This document shows, one piece after another, positions 1 to 11,506 of a DNA stretch of 64,000 nt; the first letter of the stretch is position 1, and every line of letters starts with the position of its first letter. This DNA is from Penicillium oxalicum. Lineage: Eukaryota; Ascomycota; Eurotiomycetes; Eurotiales; Aspergillaceae. Position numbers and translations under genes: made by a program. Under the pieces are notes generated by a model that was given only the letters and a program-made list of their open reading frames with translations, was not told the origin of the DNA and ran no database searches. The stretch is from the NCBI RefSeq assembly GCF_001723175.1, contig NC_064652.1:1922001-1986000 (forward strand), read 5' to 3'.

Positions 1-265
1 ATCGGAATGGTAGGTTGGTGTGAGGAGAATGGTGATGGGGGGATTTTCTCTTGTTTGTATATTTCTTGAAGTGCTCGGATCATGTGCTTGTAGTAAAAGG
101 AGTTGGGTTTGCAGCTACCTAACCAGGGGTTTTCTTTGTCCTCAAGAATATAATTACGCACACTTGCACAGTACTGTCATGGGACAATCTGAATTGTACC
201 GAGGACAGCCTTCTTGAAGCATCAAGGGGTATAGTATTAAATTTGGCTAGTTCTTATATCAATCA

Positions 266-336
266 GCATCATTGGTCTAGTGGTAGAATTCGTCGTTGCC
301 ATCGACGAGGCCCGTGTTCGATTCACGGATGATGCA
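266..336 (+). tRNA. tRNA-Gly (GCC)
   Basis: This is an intronless 71-nt glycine tRNA. The 7-bp acceptor stem GCATCAT pairs with ATGATGC at 329-335, with discriminator A at 336. The D arm contains GGTCTAGTGGTAGAAT, the anticodon GCC lies at 298-300 flanked by TT and AT, and the T arm has GTTCGATTC. The internal A and B boxes for RNA polymerase III are therefore present. CCA is not encoded, as expected for a eukaryotic nuclear tRNA. Confidence 0.95.
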
Positions 337-990
337 AGATTTCACTTTTTGTTCCATTTCCTGCATGGATCGATCTCTCCCCCTATCTAATCAGCAATAC
401 TGATTAGGCCATGATCGTCTTTGCGTGAGTCTTGTTTTTTTTTGGAGTAGAAGAATAAATCCCGAGAAAGAATGAATATTACTTTCAAGCACGACTGCAG
501 CAAGATGAAGGCGGGCAATAGATGTCCAGCCGGGCCGACTGTTTGATGTGGACTCCTGAGTGGACATAGTCCGCACAATTTGACAAAATGACAGAGCGGT
601 GACCTGCTAACATTATACGTACATAACCAGGAAAGCGGCTAGAAGCAGTGTTTTCCAAAGACGATAAGATCAATTAGCCAGACAATCTCTTCAACGAACT
701 AGAAACCATCCGTGTGCAAGATACGGCAGTCATTGAATAATACATAATTATAGCAAAAGGGCAAATTAAGCTATTCGATAGATTGGACATAGATCACGCG
801 AGATATCATGGGGTATTATGCGACAAGAAATCAAAAGAGGAGCTGGGTGGACGCCGAACGCTTTGGCGGGGGAAAAGGTCGAATCAACAGTTGATACGTC
901 GTGCCGTTAAAACATTGATGATAGAGCAAATTACTTCGCCAACAGAGCGGATTGGGAAGAGAGGCGACACTCGGCGTGCCGAGTCGGACC
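337..990. other. Intergenic, 3' flank of the UBTD-type gene
   Basis: I see no conserved coding signal here. Only short overlapping ORFs in several frames are present. The stretch lies between the tRNA-Gly and the stop codon of the minus-strand ubiquitin-domain gene and probably holds that gene's 3' UTR. Confidence 0.5.
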
Positions 991-2303
991 TCATAAGGGG
1001 TCTGGAGCCTGAGCGACAATAAGCGCGTTGATTACATGGCCTTGCTGCCACCCTTGATCCATGAGTGACTTGTGTTCTTTGAGCATGCGACCCAGGTAGG
1101 CCACGCGCACACGTTGATGAGTGGGGATCTGATAGAGAACATGTTAGATTTGCTTTGGAGAGTCGATGTAGCCTCGGGGGAAAACAGAAAGAAAAAAGAA
1201 ACTCGCCTGTGCATCCTGCTGAATCTTCCGAGCCAAAAAGCCCACGCTCTGGCTCTTACCTACAGACACCGTCAAGTCAGGGCCGCCGCGATCGCTCAGT
1301 CGTGCCTGGACACGAATGAGATTGCGCTCGCTCGTCTTGCCCTTTTCGTCTCTTCGTCGCTCCATGTCCTCGGCCATCAATTCATCACCAGAGGCATCTT
1401 CCGTTCCAAATTTCCCATCCGCCAAGGCTTCGAGATCGTCCTCTTCCTGCATCACCTCACTGCCTTGAGTACCGTCGTTCACGCCGGATGAACTCGTCTC
1501 CGCCATATTCTCCGGATCACTAACGATACACTGGGGCAGACGATACAAGACGCCCTGCTCGTCGTAACAACCCTCACACAGATCGCCCGTCGGGATGGTT
1601 ACCCCCGCGGCATTGATGATACTCTGCGCAGTAGCGAGATCATTGCCGCGCATAATGGTGATGGCTGCCGCCAGCGCCGCCCACACTTCGGGCCGCCCCG
1701 TCACTCGAGTCTCGAAGAATTCACGGCGTTCACGATCGAGGTCGGCGCGGTTCCAGGCACGGCGCTTGCTGTACCAGACATGGGAGCGTAAGGGTGCATT
1801 GTAGTGTTGATTCAGTGGTAGTGCCGAGCTGCGTCGTCCATGGCGACGGCTGGCTTGCGTCGTCGCGGAAGTGTCGGTGGCTGTACTAGCATTGCGAGTT
1901 GCCTGTGCAAAGCGCTGATCGGGAATAGTTGGATTTTCTGGAAGATGGTCGTCCTCACGCGACGGCACAGATGAGCAGCATCCCTGTTATTATGTGCGCC
2001 GAAAAACAAAGGCAAAATTGTTAGTCTTCACAAGGAGCTTTCAAACGAGGGTGTCATGCCGGCCAAGTCCACGCCCACTGAGCAATAATCGCAGATCTTG
2101 CGACTCAGTCGCCTGAGTGTTTTTTTTTCTTCCTTTTCTTTTTTGCTCGAGGCGACTGCGGGGAGCCATGAGAGCGTTTGGCACAACTCGTGTGACAGAA
2201 GCCGATAGATACAAGAGTTACCGATTGTTGCGTGTCGCATGGCCGGCTGTCGGGCAAAAGGATCCAAGCCCAAAAAGAAGAGGAGCAGGCAGATGCTTAC
2301 CAT
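991..2303 (-). CDS. UBTD1/UBTD2 (DC-UbP)-type ubiquitin domain-containing protein
   Basis: Three exons give about 305 aa: 2303-2301 (only the ATG), 1983-1207 and 1128-991. The spliced N-terminus reads MGCCSS, a classic N-myristoylation plus palmitoylation signal. Residues about 50-135 carry the DC-UbP N-terminal domain, with the hallmark stretch around LCEGCYDEQG and LPQC. An acidic linker follows, then a C-terminal ubiquitin-like fold (about 210-300) ending near VINALI. The family binds ubiquitin-conjugation and deubiquitination machinery in animals; the role in fungi is little known. The second intron (1206-1129) uses a GC donor (CAG|gcgagt) and an AG acceptor. The obvious downstream GT donor would break the ubiquitin-like frame. 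The first intron (317 nt) is long for this genome and exon 1 is inferred from the ATG|gtaagc site. Confidence 0.85.
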
Positions 2304-3020
2304 CTTGTATGGGGCGCGCACACTCCATAAGCCGAGAAAGATACAGGGCGTGAGTGCCAATTTGTCGAGCAAGGGAGCGATCGAAGGGATCCAAGTTCCG
2401 AGGGAGATCGAAGAAAAAGGAAACGAGCGATTTTCTTCTGGCCGCCGCGTGTGCGGATGCAGTGTAAGCTCTCTTTGTCTTGCGTGGGCTGGATGGAGAA
2501 GGATACACAAAGTACACCCACCCACACCCGCCCCAAAGCCGATCGAAGTCTCCCCCTTCAAAAGGTCGTCTGATTTGAGATCGCGATGAAAGTCTCTTGA
2601 CACATCCAGTGATAGGTTAAGCTCAGTGATCAGATCAGGATCCAAGGAAATTGACGACGCGTCGAGCTTGATTCAGCGGACATTCCGCACGGGTGAAGAT
2701 GGACAAGTTGGGAACTGGAGACAAGCATCGGATGATGTCAGGTGCTCAAGTCGTCAGGTCCAAAAGATACCGCGTTTTGGCCCGCCAATCGTCTATCTTC
2801 ATCCATCCCCCACCATGCGGTTGAATGGATGAGATAAACGGTGTTGACGATGTGGATCGTCATCGCGGAATTGAAGCAGTTTACAAGGGAAAATCGGAAA
2901 TCAAAATGGACAACAATAGATACAATAGATAGGGTCTAGAAATTGAATCCCCCATTGAAATTCATACACTCATTATTGATCATCCCGATGCACTTCAAAA
3001 GGTGATATCGGGGAGATGGC
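2304..3020. other. Intergenic between two minus-strand genes
   Basis: This holds the promoter and leader of the ubiquitin-domain gene and the 3' flank of the G-patch gene. Overlapping ORFs of up to about 200 codons cross it in several frames with low-complexity translations and no family resemblance. I see no RNA gene or repeat. Confidence 0.45.
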
Positions 3021-5375
3021 TCAATCTACGTCGTCGTCATCCTCATCGTCGCTACCAAAGATCGCCTTGAAGATCGCTTCCCCCGGTCGTTCGGCCTCGA
3101 GGGCCTCGTTACGCTCGGGTTCGACGGCTACGACGGGCGCTCTCGCATGAGAAGCAGCAGATGGCACGCCAGTCGCTGAAGCCTCGGCATTCGTAGCCAA
3201 CGGCGGGGGATTCCGACCTGATTCCATCAAAATCATATCCATCACGTCTTGAGAGACGAGCTCCTTGCGTGTTGGAGCGTCCGTCTGGTATCCGGCAGAC
3301 TGGAAATGAGATGCGGGTCTACGCCCCGTGTCCGAGGAGCCGCCGGCAGCTTCTCCGGGATCAAGCTGGACATGGCTCGGAGGCTTCACATTGAACCGCT
3401 TGCACAACAGCCGGGTCGGGAAGAAGGAAATGGAACTGCGCGTCATTTGCCCAAACATGCCAATCTTGGCCGCCGCCACGGCGGGCGGATCGGGTCGATC
3501 AAGGGGACGATGTAGGAGAGATCCGGATTCAGTAGAACGATCGGGTGCATCAGAGGCCACTTTGGGTCCCGAGGACGCCGATGTGAAGCGCGAGGCCATG
3601 ATGCCTGACATTGGTTTGAAAACCTCGGCCGCCCGCGCAAATTCCTGCATTTCATTCACCCACTCATCGGTGCTGGACCCGGGTGCGCGGTCTGGGAGAG
3701 TGTCACGCACTTCTGCTCGCACTTCCAAGAAAGTTCGGTAGCGCGTCCGTTTGCTCTCATCCTCGGCATAGGGCATCCACCCACCAACCGCACGGGTCAA
3801 GGCCTGCACGGCCACCTGTTTATCTAGTTTGGGTACCAGATCCCACAAGTCTTTCCGCCGCTGGGTCTCGGACGTCTCGAAGCCCTTGGGCGCCTTTTCT
3901 CCTAGAGCTGGGGGGAGGTCGGTCTTTCCCGTCAGCTTAGCGATTCGCTCGCGCGCTTCCGGGGTCATCCAGTCAAAGATGGATTTTCCAGGAAGCTGCA
4001 CCTCGCCGAGAGCAGCGGCTCTCTGGGTGGGATCTAGAGCAGATGCTTTGGCTGCTTCCGCGGTCGAGATGTAGTTGGACGCATGCTCCTCATGAGAAAG
4101 CGATCTTTTGGACGAGGTCCACCCCTCTGGAATAGCGGGAGGCGCGTAGCGTTTATCCGAGATGGACAGACCAGACAGGCTATCAGCCAGAACGAAGCCG
4201 TCCAGCGGTAATCGTCCATCCCGACATTTCCGGAAGCCACCCGCGGGGCGCGCCGCCGCAACTTTCTTCGAAATGAAGACTGGTTTCGTCTTCAGCAACG
4301 GGTTGGCCGACGTGATCGTCGGCAAAGTCCCATCCGGTTTGGACTTCTTTTTCTTCTTTTTGTCCCCGCCAATGGTCTTGTTGTAGGCAATCTGCGGCCC
4401 TAGCGAATATGGATCCTCGTCATCCGATCCGGTGTCGTTCAGAATCCCCACCCCAAACCCGCCCCGGCGAGCGTCTTTCGTCTTCGGTTTCGTCTTGGAC
4501 TTTTTGTCCATGCCCAACCGCTCCCCAAAAAAGGAATCTGAGTCGTCCAGCTTCTCGTCTCGAGTCGCCTGTGGATCGTCTAGACGGGATTCGCCTTCAA
4601 ATCCGAGGCCCTTATAGTCCGTTTTCCGGGTGAACGACACCATCGGTGGGTTTTCCGGTGCAAAAAGGTATGTCTCTTCCTTGAGGTCGATTGCAGAGGC
4701 GACAGACTGGCCTAGGTTGGCGCGACGCCGAACCTTTGGTCCTATGCCCTGGCCCTCGCGCCAGCCCATACGTTTCAGCAGTGTGACCCCCATCGTTTCG
4801 CCGCCAATCTTGAGCACATCCATGAGGCCTGCTCTTCGGGTTGCGTCGGCATCCGTCAATCCAAACCCTGCAAATCCTTCCGTTGTCTGCAACTGGCGCG
4901 ATTCCTCCTGATCCCGTAGATCCTCCTCGTCCATAAAATCCTCCGGCCGTTGCGACACCGTCGGCTTCGTTTTCGCATCACGCGCCCGGTTCTGACGGGA
5001 GGAGACAAAGGTGGCGGGCGTCCATCCTTCTTTGGATCCGACCGTATTGAAGTAGCTATCGCGGATCGCATGTCAGTCAGTTTTCAATCAGCCGTCAAGT
5101 GCGGTCTGCGGGACCTTTTTGGGGGGGTTATGTTTCTTTTCTCTGGGGGGCGATAAAGCTTACCCTGCGCTAAAGCCACCAGTAAAGGCACCATGCAGCC
5201 GCTTTCGTCCTCGCTCATCGGTCACCTCTTGCTTCCAGACGGGCATGTAGGAGCCATCGTCACGACCTCCCGCCTCCAATGGGGGCAAGGGAGTTCCATA
5301 AAAAGCATACGGAGCCTGTGGTGCATGGGGGGCCTGGTCGGCCTCAAAGGCAGCACGAGGACGCTTTGCCGTCAT
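3021..5375 (-). CDS. G-patch domain protein, GPATCH1-like (spliceosome-associated)
   Basis: Two exons, 5375-5164 and 5055-3021, encode about 748 aa; the 108-nt intron has a GTAAGC donor and a GATAG acceptor. The junction restores the conserved stretch [19 protein letters not shown] typical of the GPATCH1 N-terminal (DUF1604) domain, followed by a G-patch around residues 155-185 ([17 protein letters not shown]). The middle is polar and lysine-rich, and the C-terminus ends in an acidic DDEDDDD tail. Animal GPATCH1 associates with the spliceosome, and G-patch proteins typically activate DEAH helicases; a nuclear pre-mRNA splicing role is inferred. The start is the first ATG of exon 1 (MTAKRPR). 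No lesion is seen. Confidence 0.9.
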
Positions 5376-6862
5376 GGTCCTGAGAGGGACATGGCAAAAA
5401 GACTCAATGAGTCCGCGGCGCGTGTCGATGCCGGTGGGAAGAGCCGCCGAAGGGTCAATTGGGAAGCTAAGTGGTTCAGTGGAGTTCCGCCACGAGGGCT
5501 GTTCTCTTGGCAGCAAGTGGAGTACATCCGTCCAGTGCGAGTACACAGGTTCTTACGCTGTGTAGTGGGACCGGGAGTTTCGATTGCACTGATCTTGGAC
5601 GGCGGCTCCAAGCTCGAAGTAATCTGGAGAGGAGCAACTTCGGCAATGAGTCAGACTAAGTAGTACATAACCGGGTGACAGTAGTGGATTACCTGCTCAT
5701 GCTTTCCTGAGGAAAAGGTTGCAGACGGGTACTGCGTCTACTACAAGTCCAGTCGTCGGATATGATCCTTACATAAGCCCTTGCACATGACACTTGAAAG
5801 TACTTAGTCTGTGGCAGATCTTGCTCACCTTGCAAGGTCTTTGGGCGCATTTTGATGCAGGTTATGATCTCATTCCTGATCTCATGGACCTATTTTACAT
5901 TGCTTTAGAGAGAAAGTAAATTGCCTAGTTCAGTTCACATTGGACAATACCCTCACTTCAGTAACTACAGTAGCATCGAGCATAAAAGTTCACGTACCAC
6001 ACCTCGATTATGTCTCGTAACGAAATCAAGACCAAGCAGCTACAGGATAACAGGATCATCGGCTGACGATAGAGCCTACACTTCTGCGAGTGTGCACTTC
6101 TGCACTCTGCCGTCTGCACTGCGTCTGCCATCAACACCAATACACGGTGAATGGAACACGCCTTCAATTTGCTGTAAATTAGCCATTGTCTTCCCCGGGA
6201 ATGCGTCCATGGCACCTCAGGACGCAAGAGTCGGGCTTGGTCACTCGGTCTGCACCTTGAAGTTGCCAACTGCAGTAGGAAACCCCGCTGATGCAATTCC
6301 CAGGCTCCAGCCATTCTCCACTCTGCAACTCTCCAGAGGCTCCGGAGACGGTTGCGCAAAACGCTCGAAGAGTGACTTGGGCTGCGAGCAATGACCAAGA
6401 TGATCGAGACAATGGCCTCACTGTGCAGTGGTGAATTCACTGCTCCATACAAATACTATTGTAGTCATACCTCCTGAGTGGTAGTAAGTGAGCCATTCAA
6501 GCCTCTTCTCTTGGTGAGACGCTGAGCAGTTGAGTGGCTCGCTCTTCCATGAGGCTTGCGCCGCCAAGGCTTATTTTGATCCATTTTCGTGTCATGCTCC
6601 CCTATCTTACCTGGCTCCTGAGGTGGGCTCTTTCATTATCAGTCATGTCTTTTCTTCATCATCTCCCTCGTCATCCTCATTAATCCTCCGACAGGCGGGA
6701 GATTTTCGTCACGGCGTCTGCAAGAGCGATTCCGCTTGGCTTATTCTTGCAGCCGCTGAGACGTCTGGACCACTCACCTTTCGAACACTAGCATTGCATC
6801 GCCCCCTGTGGGGTCGCGCGTCGGCAACTAATCACACTCCTGGCGGTGTTAGCCTCTCACAA
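5376..6862. other. Intergenic, divergent promoter region
   Basis: About 1.5 kb separates the divergently transcribed G-patch and GT90 genes. Only overlapping short ORFs (largest about 164 codons, minus strand) are seen, with no recognisable motif. It probably holds both promoters. The 200 nt before the GT90 ATG are TC-rich, as in many fungal leaders. Confidence 0.45.
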
Positions 6863-8820
6863 ATGCTGGGCCTCAGTAGCTTCGCCAGTCGGCGACGATC
6901 TGTGTACCTGACCCTGGCAATCGCTGCGTCACTCGTCTGTCTTGTCAACCTATTTTTCCTCACCACCGCCGTTGATGATTCGCCCCGTCGCAGTCGCTTC
7001 CCCGGTGCTTCAATCTTCCGCCACCAGGAAAAACACCTGAAAGGCAGTCTGGCCCGCGATGAACACCCGATTGTCGGATTGATGGAAGATGCCAATCGTC
7101 ACTGGCAGCAATATGAGGGGAGCCGCTCGCGGAGCTTTCGGCAGACTGTCGCCAAGTATCGTCAAACGTACGGGCGACATCCACCCCCGGGGTTCAAGGA
7201 ATGGTACCAATACGCGCGCGAGAGAAACGTCTACCATGTCGACGACTTTCAGCAGATTATGGCAGACTTGCGACCATTTTGGGCGATCGCGCCACAGAGA
7301 TTCGACGTATGGCGGCCCATCTGCAGCACAGCGAGGGCATCGCCGGCGTGCGCATTCGCAACCACAAGGCTGTGCCGTTGAAAGTGGAGGGATGGCGAGT
7401 GGAAAATCTCTTTAAGGTGGTGCGCAAGCTGGCGCCGTATCTGCCGGACATGGACATTGCAATGAACATTATGGACCAACCGCGCCTCTTGGCCACCTTT
7501 GAGGACATTCAGAAGTACCTCCAAGTAGAGGAGAGCACGCGAACCCTTCCGCCAAATGCCACGGACCGATTTACCCCGAAGATGCAGTATTTCTATGAGG
7601 AAAAGGCGAGCGTCAACGCGGAAAAGAATGGTGACGGCGAAGAGCTGGATCCGGCTTGGTTCTCTGCGGCGGGCAGACCGTACATGGATTTTGCAAAGGA
7701 CGCATGCGCGCCGAACTCGCCGGCGCGTAACAGCAGTATCTCCGTGGCCGAGGCGGACGCCGCTTTCAAATCAGCTGCCGGGGGGCTTATCACCAATTTT
7801 ACCACCGCATCAGATCTCTGTACGGTAGGCCCAGTCATCGGAGACCAGCATGGCTTCCTCTTCTCCGCCTCCAGTAATGTCATCACCCGGAAGCTACTGC
7901 CTGTGTTCAGCGAATGCAAGGTGAGCGTGAACAACGACATTCTCTTCCCGGCCAACATGTACTTTTTGAAAGACAAGCGCTACCAGTACCAATCGCGACA
8001 CGACTACGAGTGGGAAGACAAATCCGACTCCCTGATATGGCGCGGTGTGACATCGGGCGGCATTCAAGTCGAGGACAATTGGCATCGCCTGCATCGGCAG
8101 CGATTCGTGCGTCTATCCAATGCAACGGAGATGGACATGGAAAAGGTCTCGATTTTGGCCCAGGATGCTCATGACGGCCACTACCATGTGGTTGATGACT
8201 TTAATCCCGCCGATTTCGCCGCCTCCCACTTTGACGTGGGGTTCACCGAGGCGATCGCCTGCATTCCCGACACATGTCCCTTTTACAAAGACGTCTGGAC
8301 CTACAAAAAGCCCCAGCCTTTTTCGCAACAGTTCAAATCCAGATACCTGGTCGATTTGGACGGCCACAGCTTCTCTGGTCGCTGGCGGGCCTTCCTGCAA
8401 AGTAAATCCCTCGGCTTGAAGGCCACTATCTTCCGAGAGTGGCACGACTCGCGACTCTTTGCCTGGCGGCATTTTGTTCCCCTGGATAACCGATATGATG
8501 AGTTTTACTCCCTGATGACCTACTTCATGGGACTGAACCCGTCGGCGTCTCCGGAAAATTTGCGCCCTCACCTGCCCTCTGTTCCGCGTCACGATCTCGA
8601 GGCCGAGGTGATTGCCACTCAAAGTCGCGAGTGGGCTGGTCTGGCTCTGCGTGATGAGGATCTGTACATCTACATGTACCTTCTCCTCCTGGAGTATGGA
8701 CGAATCATTGATGACAATCGTGAGCATATCGGCTATAGCGGCGATGGCAGTGAGCTCGACGCATTCGATGCCAAACACCCGTTTCCCTCGTCATTAGACC
8801 AGCTTCTTTATGAGCAATAA
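6863..8820 (+). CDS. GT90 family (CAP10-like) glycosyltransferase, single-base frameshift
   Basis: Type II membrane protein of about 652 aa if the frame is repaired. Residues about 15-37 form a signal anchor (VYLTLAIAASLVCLVNLFFL) after a basic SRRR stretch, followed by a lumenal domain. The C-terminal half has CAP10/GT90 marks: DSLIWRG, RYLVDLDGHSFSGRWRAFL near residue 493, then REWHDSRLFAWRHFVP. Relatives include Cryptococcus Cap10/Cap59-region enzymes and animal POGLUT1; likely work is transfer of xylose or another sugar in the Golgi. The reading frame changes between about 7270 and 7303: upstream ends DLRPFWAIAPQ, downstream resumes EIRRMAAHL in the +2 phase, so one base is missing. No intron can bridge it without deleting conserved residues. 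The ATG at 6863 was chosen because the anchor follows directly. Confidence 0.85.
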
Positions 8821-9831
8821 AATGGCTCTTAGGGGGTTGTTTTGGCCATCTCGAGCCTGAAACCAGCCGTTTTCTTTTCGCCATCTCAGCAAACCCATCT
8901 CGGAGCATCGATCGAGTTTGGTGGAGATGTTTTCTTCATCTCCCTTTTATTCTTTTACTGCACATAATATTCTCATGTCATTACGAACGAAGCTGCATGT
9001 CTTGACGACCTGCTGATCTTCTTGCATTTGTTCATTTTTCCTTTTTGAATTATTATACACTGACAGACTCTTGACGAGGCGGGCATATTTAGATTATAAA
9101 TGTTTTTCATTTGGGGTGGCTGTACAGAATAAACGATCTTCTGGGTACTGGCGTGTGAAATATGAAAACTTGATGAATTTCGAAGAAATCTGTGGAGTCC
9201 TTTCCTCTAAAATCTGGACATGAAGAATTGCAATACCGCAAGCAGACCGGTATAGGGTAGTATCACAGGGCTGCCTCAGCTTGCTTCCTTGGTTACGAGC
9301 ATGTACATCCAAATGTAAGTAAGCACTCAGAGGAGGCTGGTGGAAGGCAACTCAGTGACAAAGTACCCCGGGCCCGTATCCCTCCATGCAATCTTTATTC
9401 CGTTCGCTTCTTCTGTCTCTGAATCTAGAGGTCTTTTTTTTCTTAGGATTCAAAGCCCCATAATCCGAGCGGGCAGACTTTTTTCAACACGCATACAAAT
9501 GGAGGTGGGAGGATCAAATTTCCTCAATGCCTGCGTGATCCAGGAATTGTTCCATAGCGCATGAAAGCAGATCACGGTTGTGGTAGATAGACGCTAGCCT
9601 AGAGCCCCAGGGTCTACATTGCTTCGCCCCTTTATGAACAATGAATACAATACTTTATTGAGAGGGTCCAGTCTGGCACTGATTCGTTTGAGAATATTGA
9701 TTGACAGCAATGCGCACTCTCTGGATCAGTGCGAACAAGGAGAAAGGATTGGAGTCTTTATAATAATAGCAAGGAGAACTGCAAGAGTGGGCTCGTAACG
9801 ACAGCAGCAAGGGGAATGGTTAGAGACAGCG
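8821..9831. other. Intergenic between convergent genes
   Basis: Convergent 3' flanks, AT-rich with several AATAAA-like stretches. No coding signal or RNA gene was recognised. Confidence 0.5.
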
Positions 9832-10794
9832 CTAGAAGAGTACATGCACAATGGCCCGCAATTGTTGAGCATTGATGACAACATCAGTTTCCGAAGGTCC
9901 GGGATCTCGATCAAAGAGCGCAGCAAAGGGTAGAATGATGGGAGCTCCATGAATGTCTGTTGGAGTCACCTCAACTTCTTGGGCACAGTATGCCTGTTGT
10001 GTTGCCGCGGGCTGCTGGATGAGAGGTGGCATGCTCGGGCTTTGACTAAGCATGGAATTGATGTATGCCCGGGTTAGAGGACGTGCGGCATTCGGTGGTG
10101 CCAGCTGCCATTTCTCAAATTTCACGCAAGACTTTTTGATGCTGATGAGAAGGACGATTCTCACGTCTCCCCTCGAGTCCGCGAACCACCACCTTGCATC
10201 CTCTCGGAGTCGAGGGAGGGACTCGGACACTCCAGTTTCCAGCACGAAGGTAGGCCAGCCCCAATCTGCGGTTTGCTGGGCAGAAGGCCATCGAGATGGT
10301 GGGATGAAAGTTTGGTCACCTTGCTTGCCTTTGGCGGGAGTGGGCTTGTATGTCGAAGTTGCAGCCCACATGATGTAAAAGGTGTCGATCCCCATTGCAG
10401 AGAGTCTGCTGTCGATGTATCGAGTGAACCGATCTGTGGTTGTGTCATGGCTATGAGATGGAACCACTTTGATAAGGCCTGCGGTCCCTTCCCACTGGAA
10501 TCGGTATGTCACGTCTCCAAGGCTGGTGTGGTCGTCATCAAGTTTCTGGATTACCGATGGGGACAGACCAAGGACAACGATCCACTGATTTCCATCCTCT
10601 GTTTCAAGAAGATTTTGTCGGGTCCTCTGCGCTTCGGCCTGTAGACGTTTCATGGTGGAAAAACGATGCACAGTGTATGTGTCGGGGAGGCCATCCATCA
10701 GAGAAGGAGAAGAAACAGGAACAACAAGGCTGCCTTGAGACGTTCGGTGAAGCCCCGCAGCACTTTCAGCGGCGTTAGCGAACAGCGAAGCCAT
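9832..10794 (-). CDS. Hypothetical protein with a PD-(D/E)XK-like nuclease fold signature
   Basis: Intronless, 320 aa, no signal peptide or membrane segment. The centre has the layout of the restriction-endonuclease-like proteins common as orphans in moulds: K157-QGD160 then a gap, WPTFVLETGVSESL (E186), LREDARWW, and a hydrophobic strand VRIVLLISI. D160 and E186 are the candidate metal-binding residues. The usual ExK lysine is not obvious (ETG instead), so the fold may be present without the classic active site. The N-terminal 100 residues are unlike anything I recognise. Function is unknown; a DNA-binding or nuclease role is inference from pattern only. Confidence 0.65.
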   Translation of the reverse strand: MASLFANAAESAAGLHRTSQGSLVVPVSSPSLMDGLPDTYTVHRFSTMKRLQAEAQRTRQNLLETEDGNQWIVVLGLSPSVIQKLDDDHTSLGDVTYRFQWEGTAGLIKVVPSHSHDTTTDRFTRYIDSRLSAMGIDTFYIMWAATSTYKPTPAKGKQGDQTFIPPSRWPSAQQTADWGWPTFVLETGVSESLPRLREDARWWFADSRGDVRIVLLISIKKSCVKFEKWQLAPPNAARPLTRAYINSMLSQSPSMPPLIQQPAATQQAYCAQEVEVTPTDIHGAPIILPFAALFDRDPGPSETDVVINAQQLRAIVHVLF

Positions 10795-11506
10795 ATTTAT
10801 AAGTATCTGGAAGTAATTTGCAAGCTTTGAAACAGGGAGTTGGAGGGATCAAGTGTGTGATAGAGTGAAGAGCACAGTTTACGACAAGACTCGAGGGAAA
10901 CTTACCTGTCTGCCTTTGAATCCATTTTTCAGTTGTGTTGGCAGTGACGATGCGTGGAAGGAAATGATGTGGCTAGGAGGTAGTGATTGGAAGGAACTAC
11001 CTCGTGACCTCTTTCTACGGCGGTGTCACTACGCGATTATTACGCACGATGTCAGTTTGTAAATTGTAATAATTTTAAGCGACAATCAAGTACAATCCAT
11101 CCCATCAAGATCTAAGATAGTACCACGTTCAGTGTATTTGCCATAGATGCATCTCCATAAATCTACTTTATGAGCTTTTTGAGTCGAACAGCGGAATTTT
11201 CATCACCATCCCTCTCTTCAACCAAAAATGACACTCTTCATTAAGAGTCTATGCTTCCAGCAGGCTCACTCATCATGTGGCAAGCAATTGAAGGTTCGAT
11301 GAAAGAAGCAGTTGTGGATATGCTCAAGCTATCTTCCATAGACTAAGTATACAAAATCAAGCAATCCTGAAGAAGCTTATTAAAAAGAGAGCTCAGAAAG
11401 AAACTCATCGTCATCATTTACATCATTCTATCATAGATCATCTAGGATATTACACCCAACAAACAAACAAAAAAGAAGCAAAAACTTCACAATATAACAG
11501 GTGCTT
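10795..11506. other. Intergenic
   Basis: AT-rich 0.7 kb holding the promoter of the orphan gene on one side and the 3' flank of the sugar transporter on the other. I see no gene here. Confidence 0.5.

Noticed and set aside
2028..2645. 205-codon minus-strand ORF before the G-patch gene
   Set aside because: It covers the first intron and leader of the UBTD-type gene and has low-complexity translation.
5958..6452. 164-codon minus-strand ORF upstream of the GT90 gene
   Set aside because: No recognisable domain, no codon-bias signal by eye, overlaps other ORFs.
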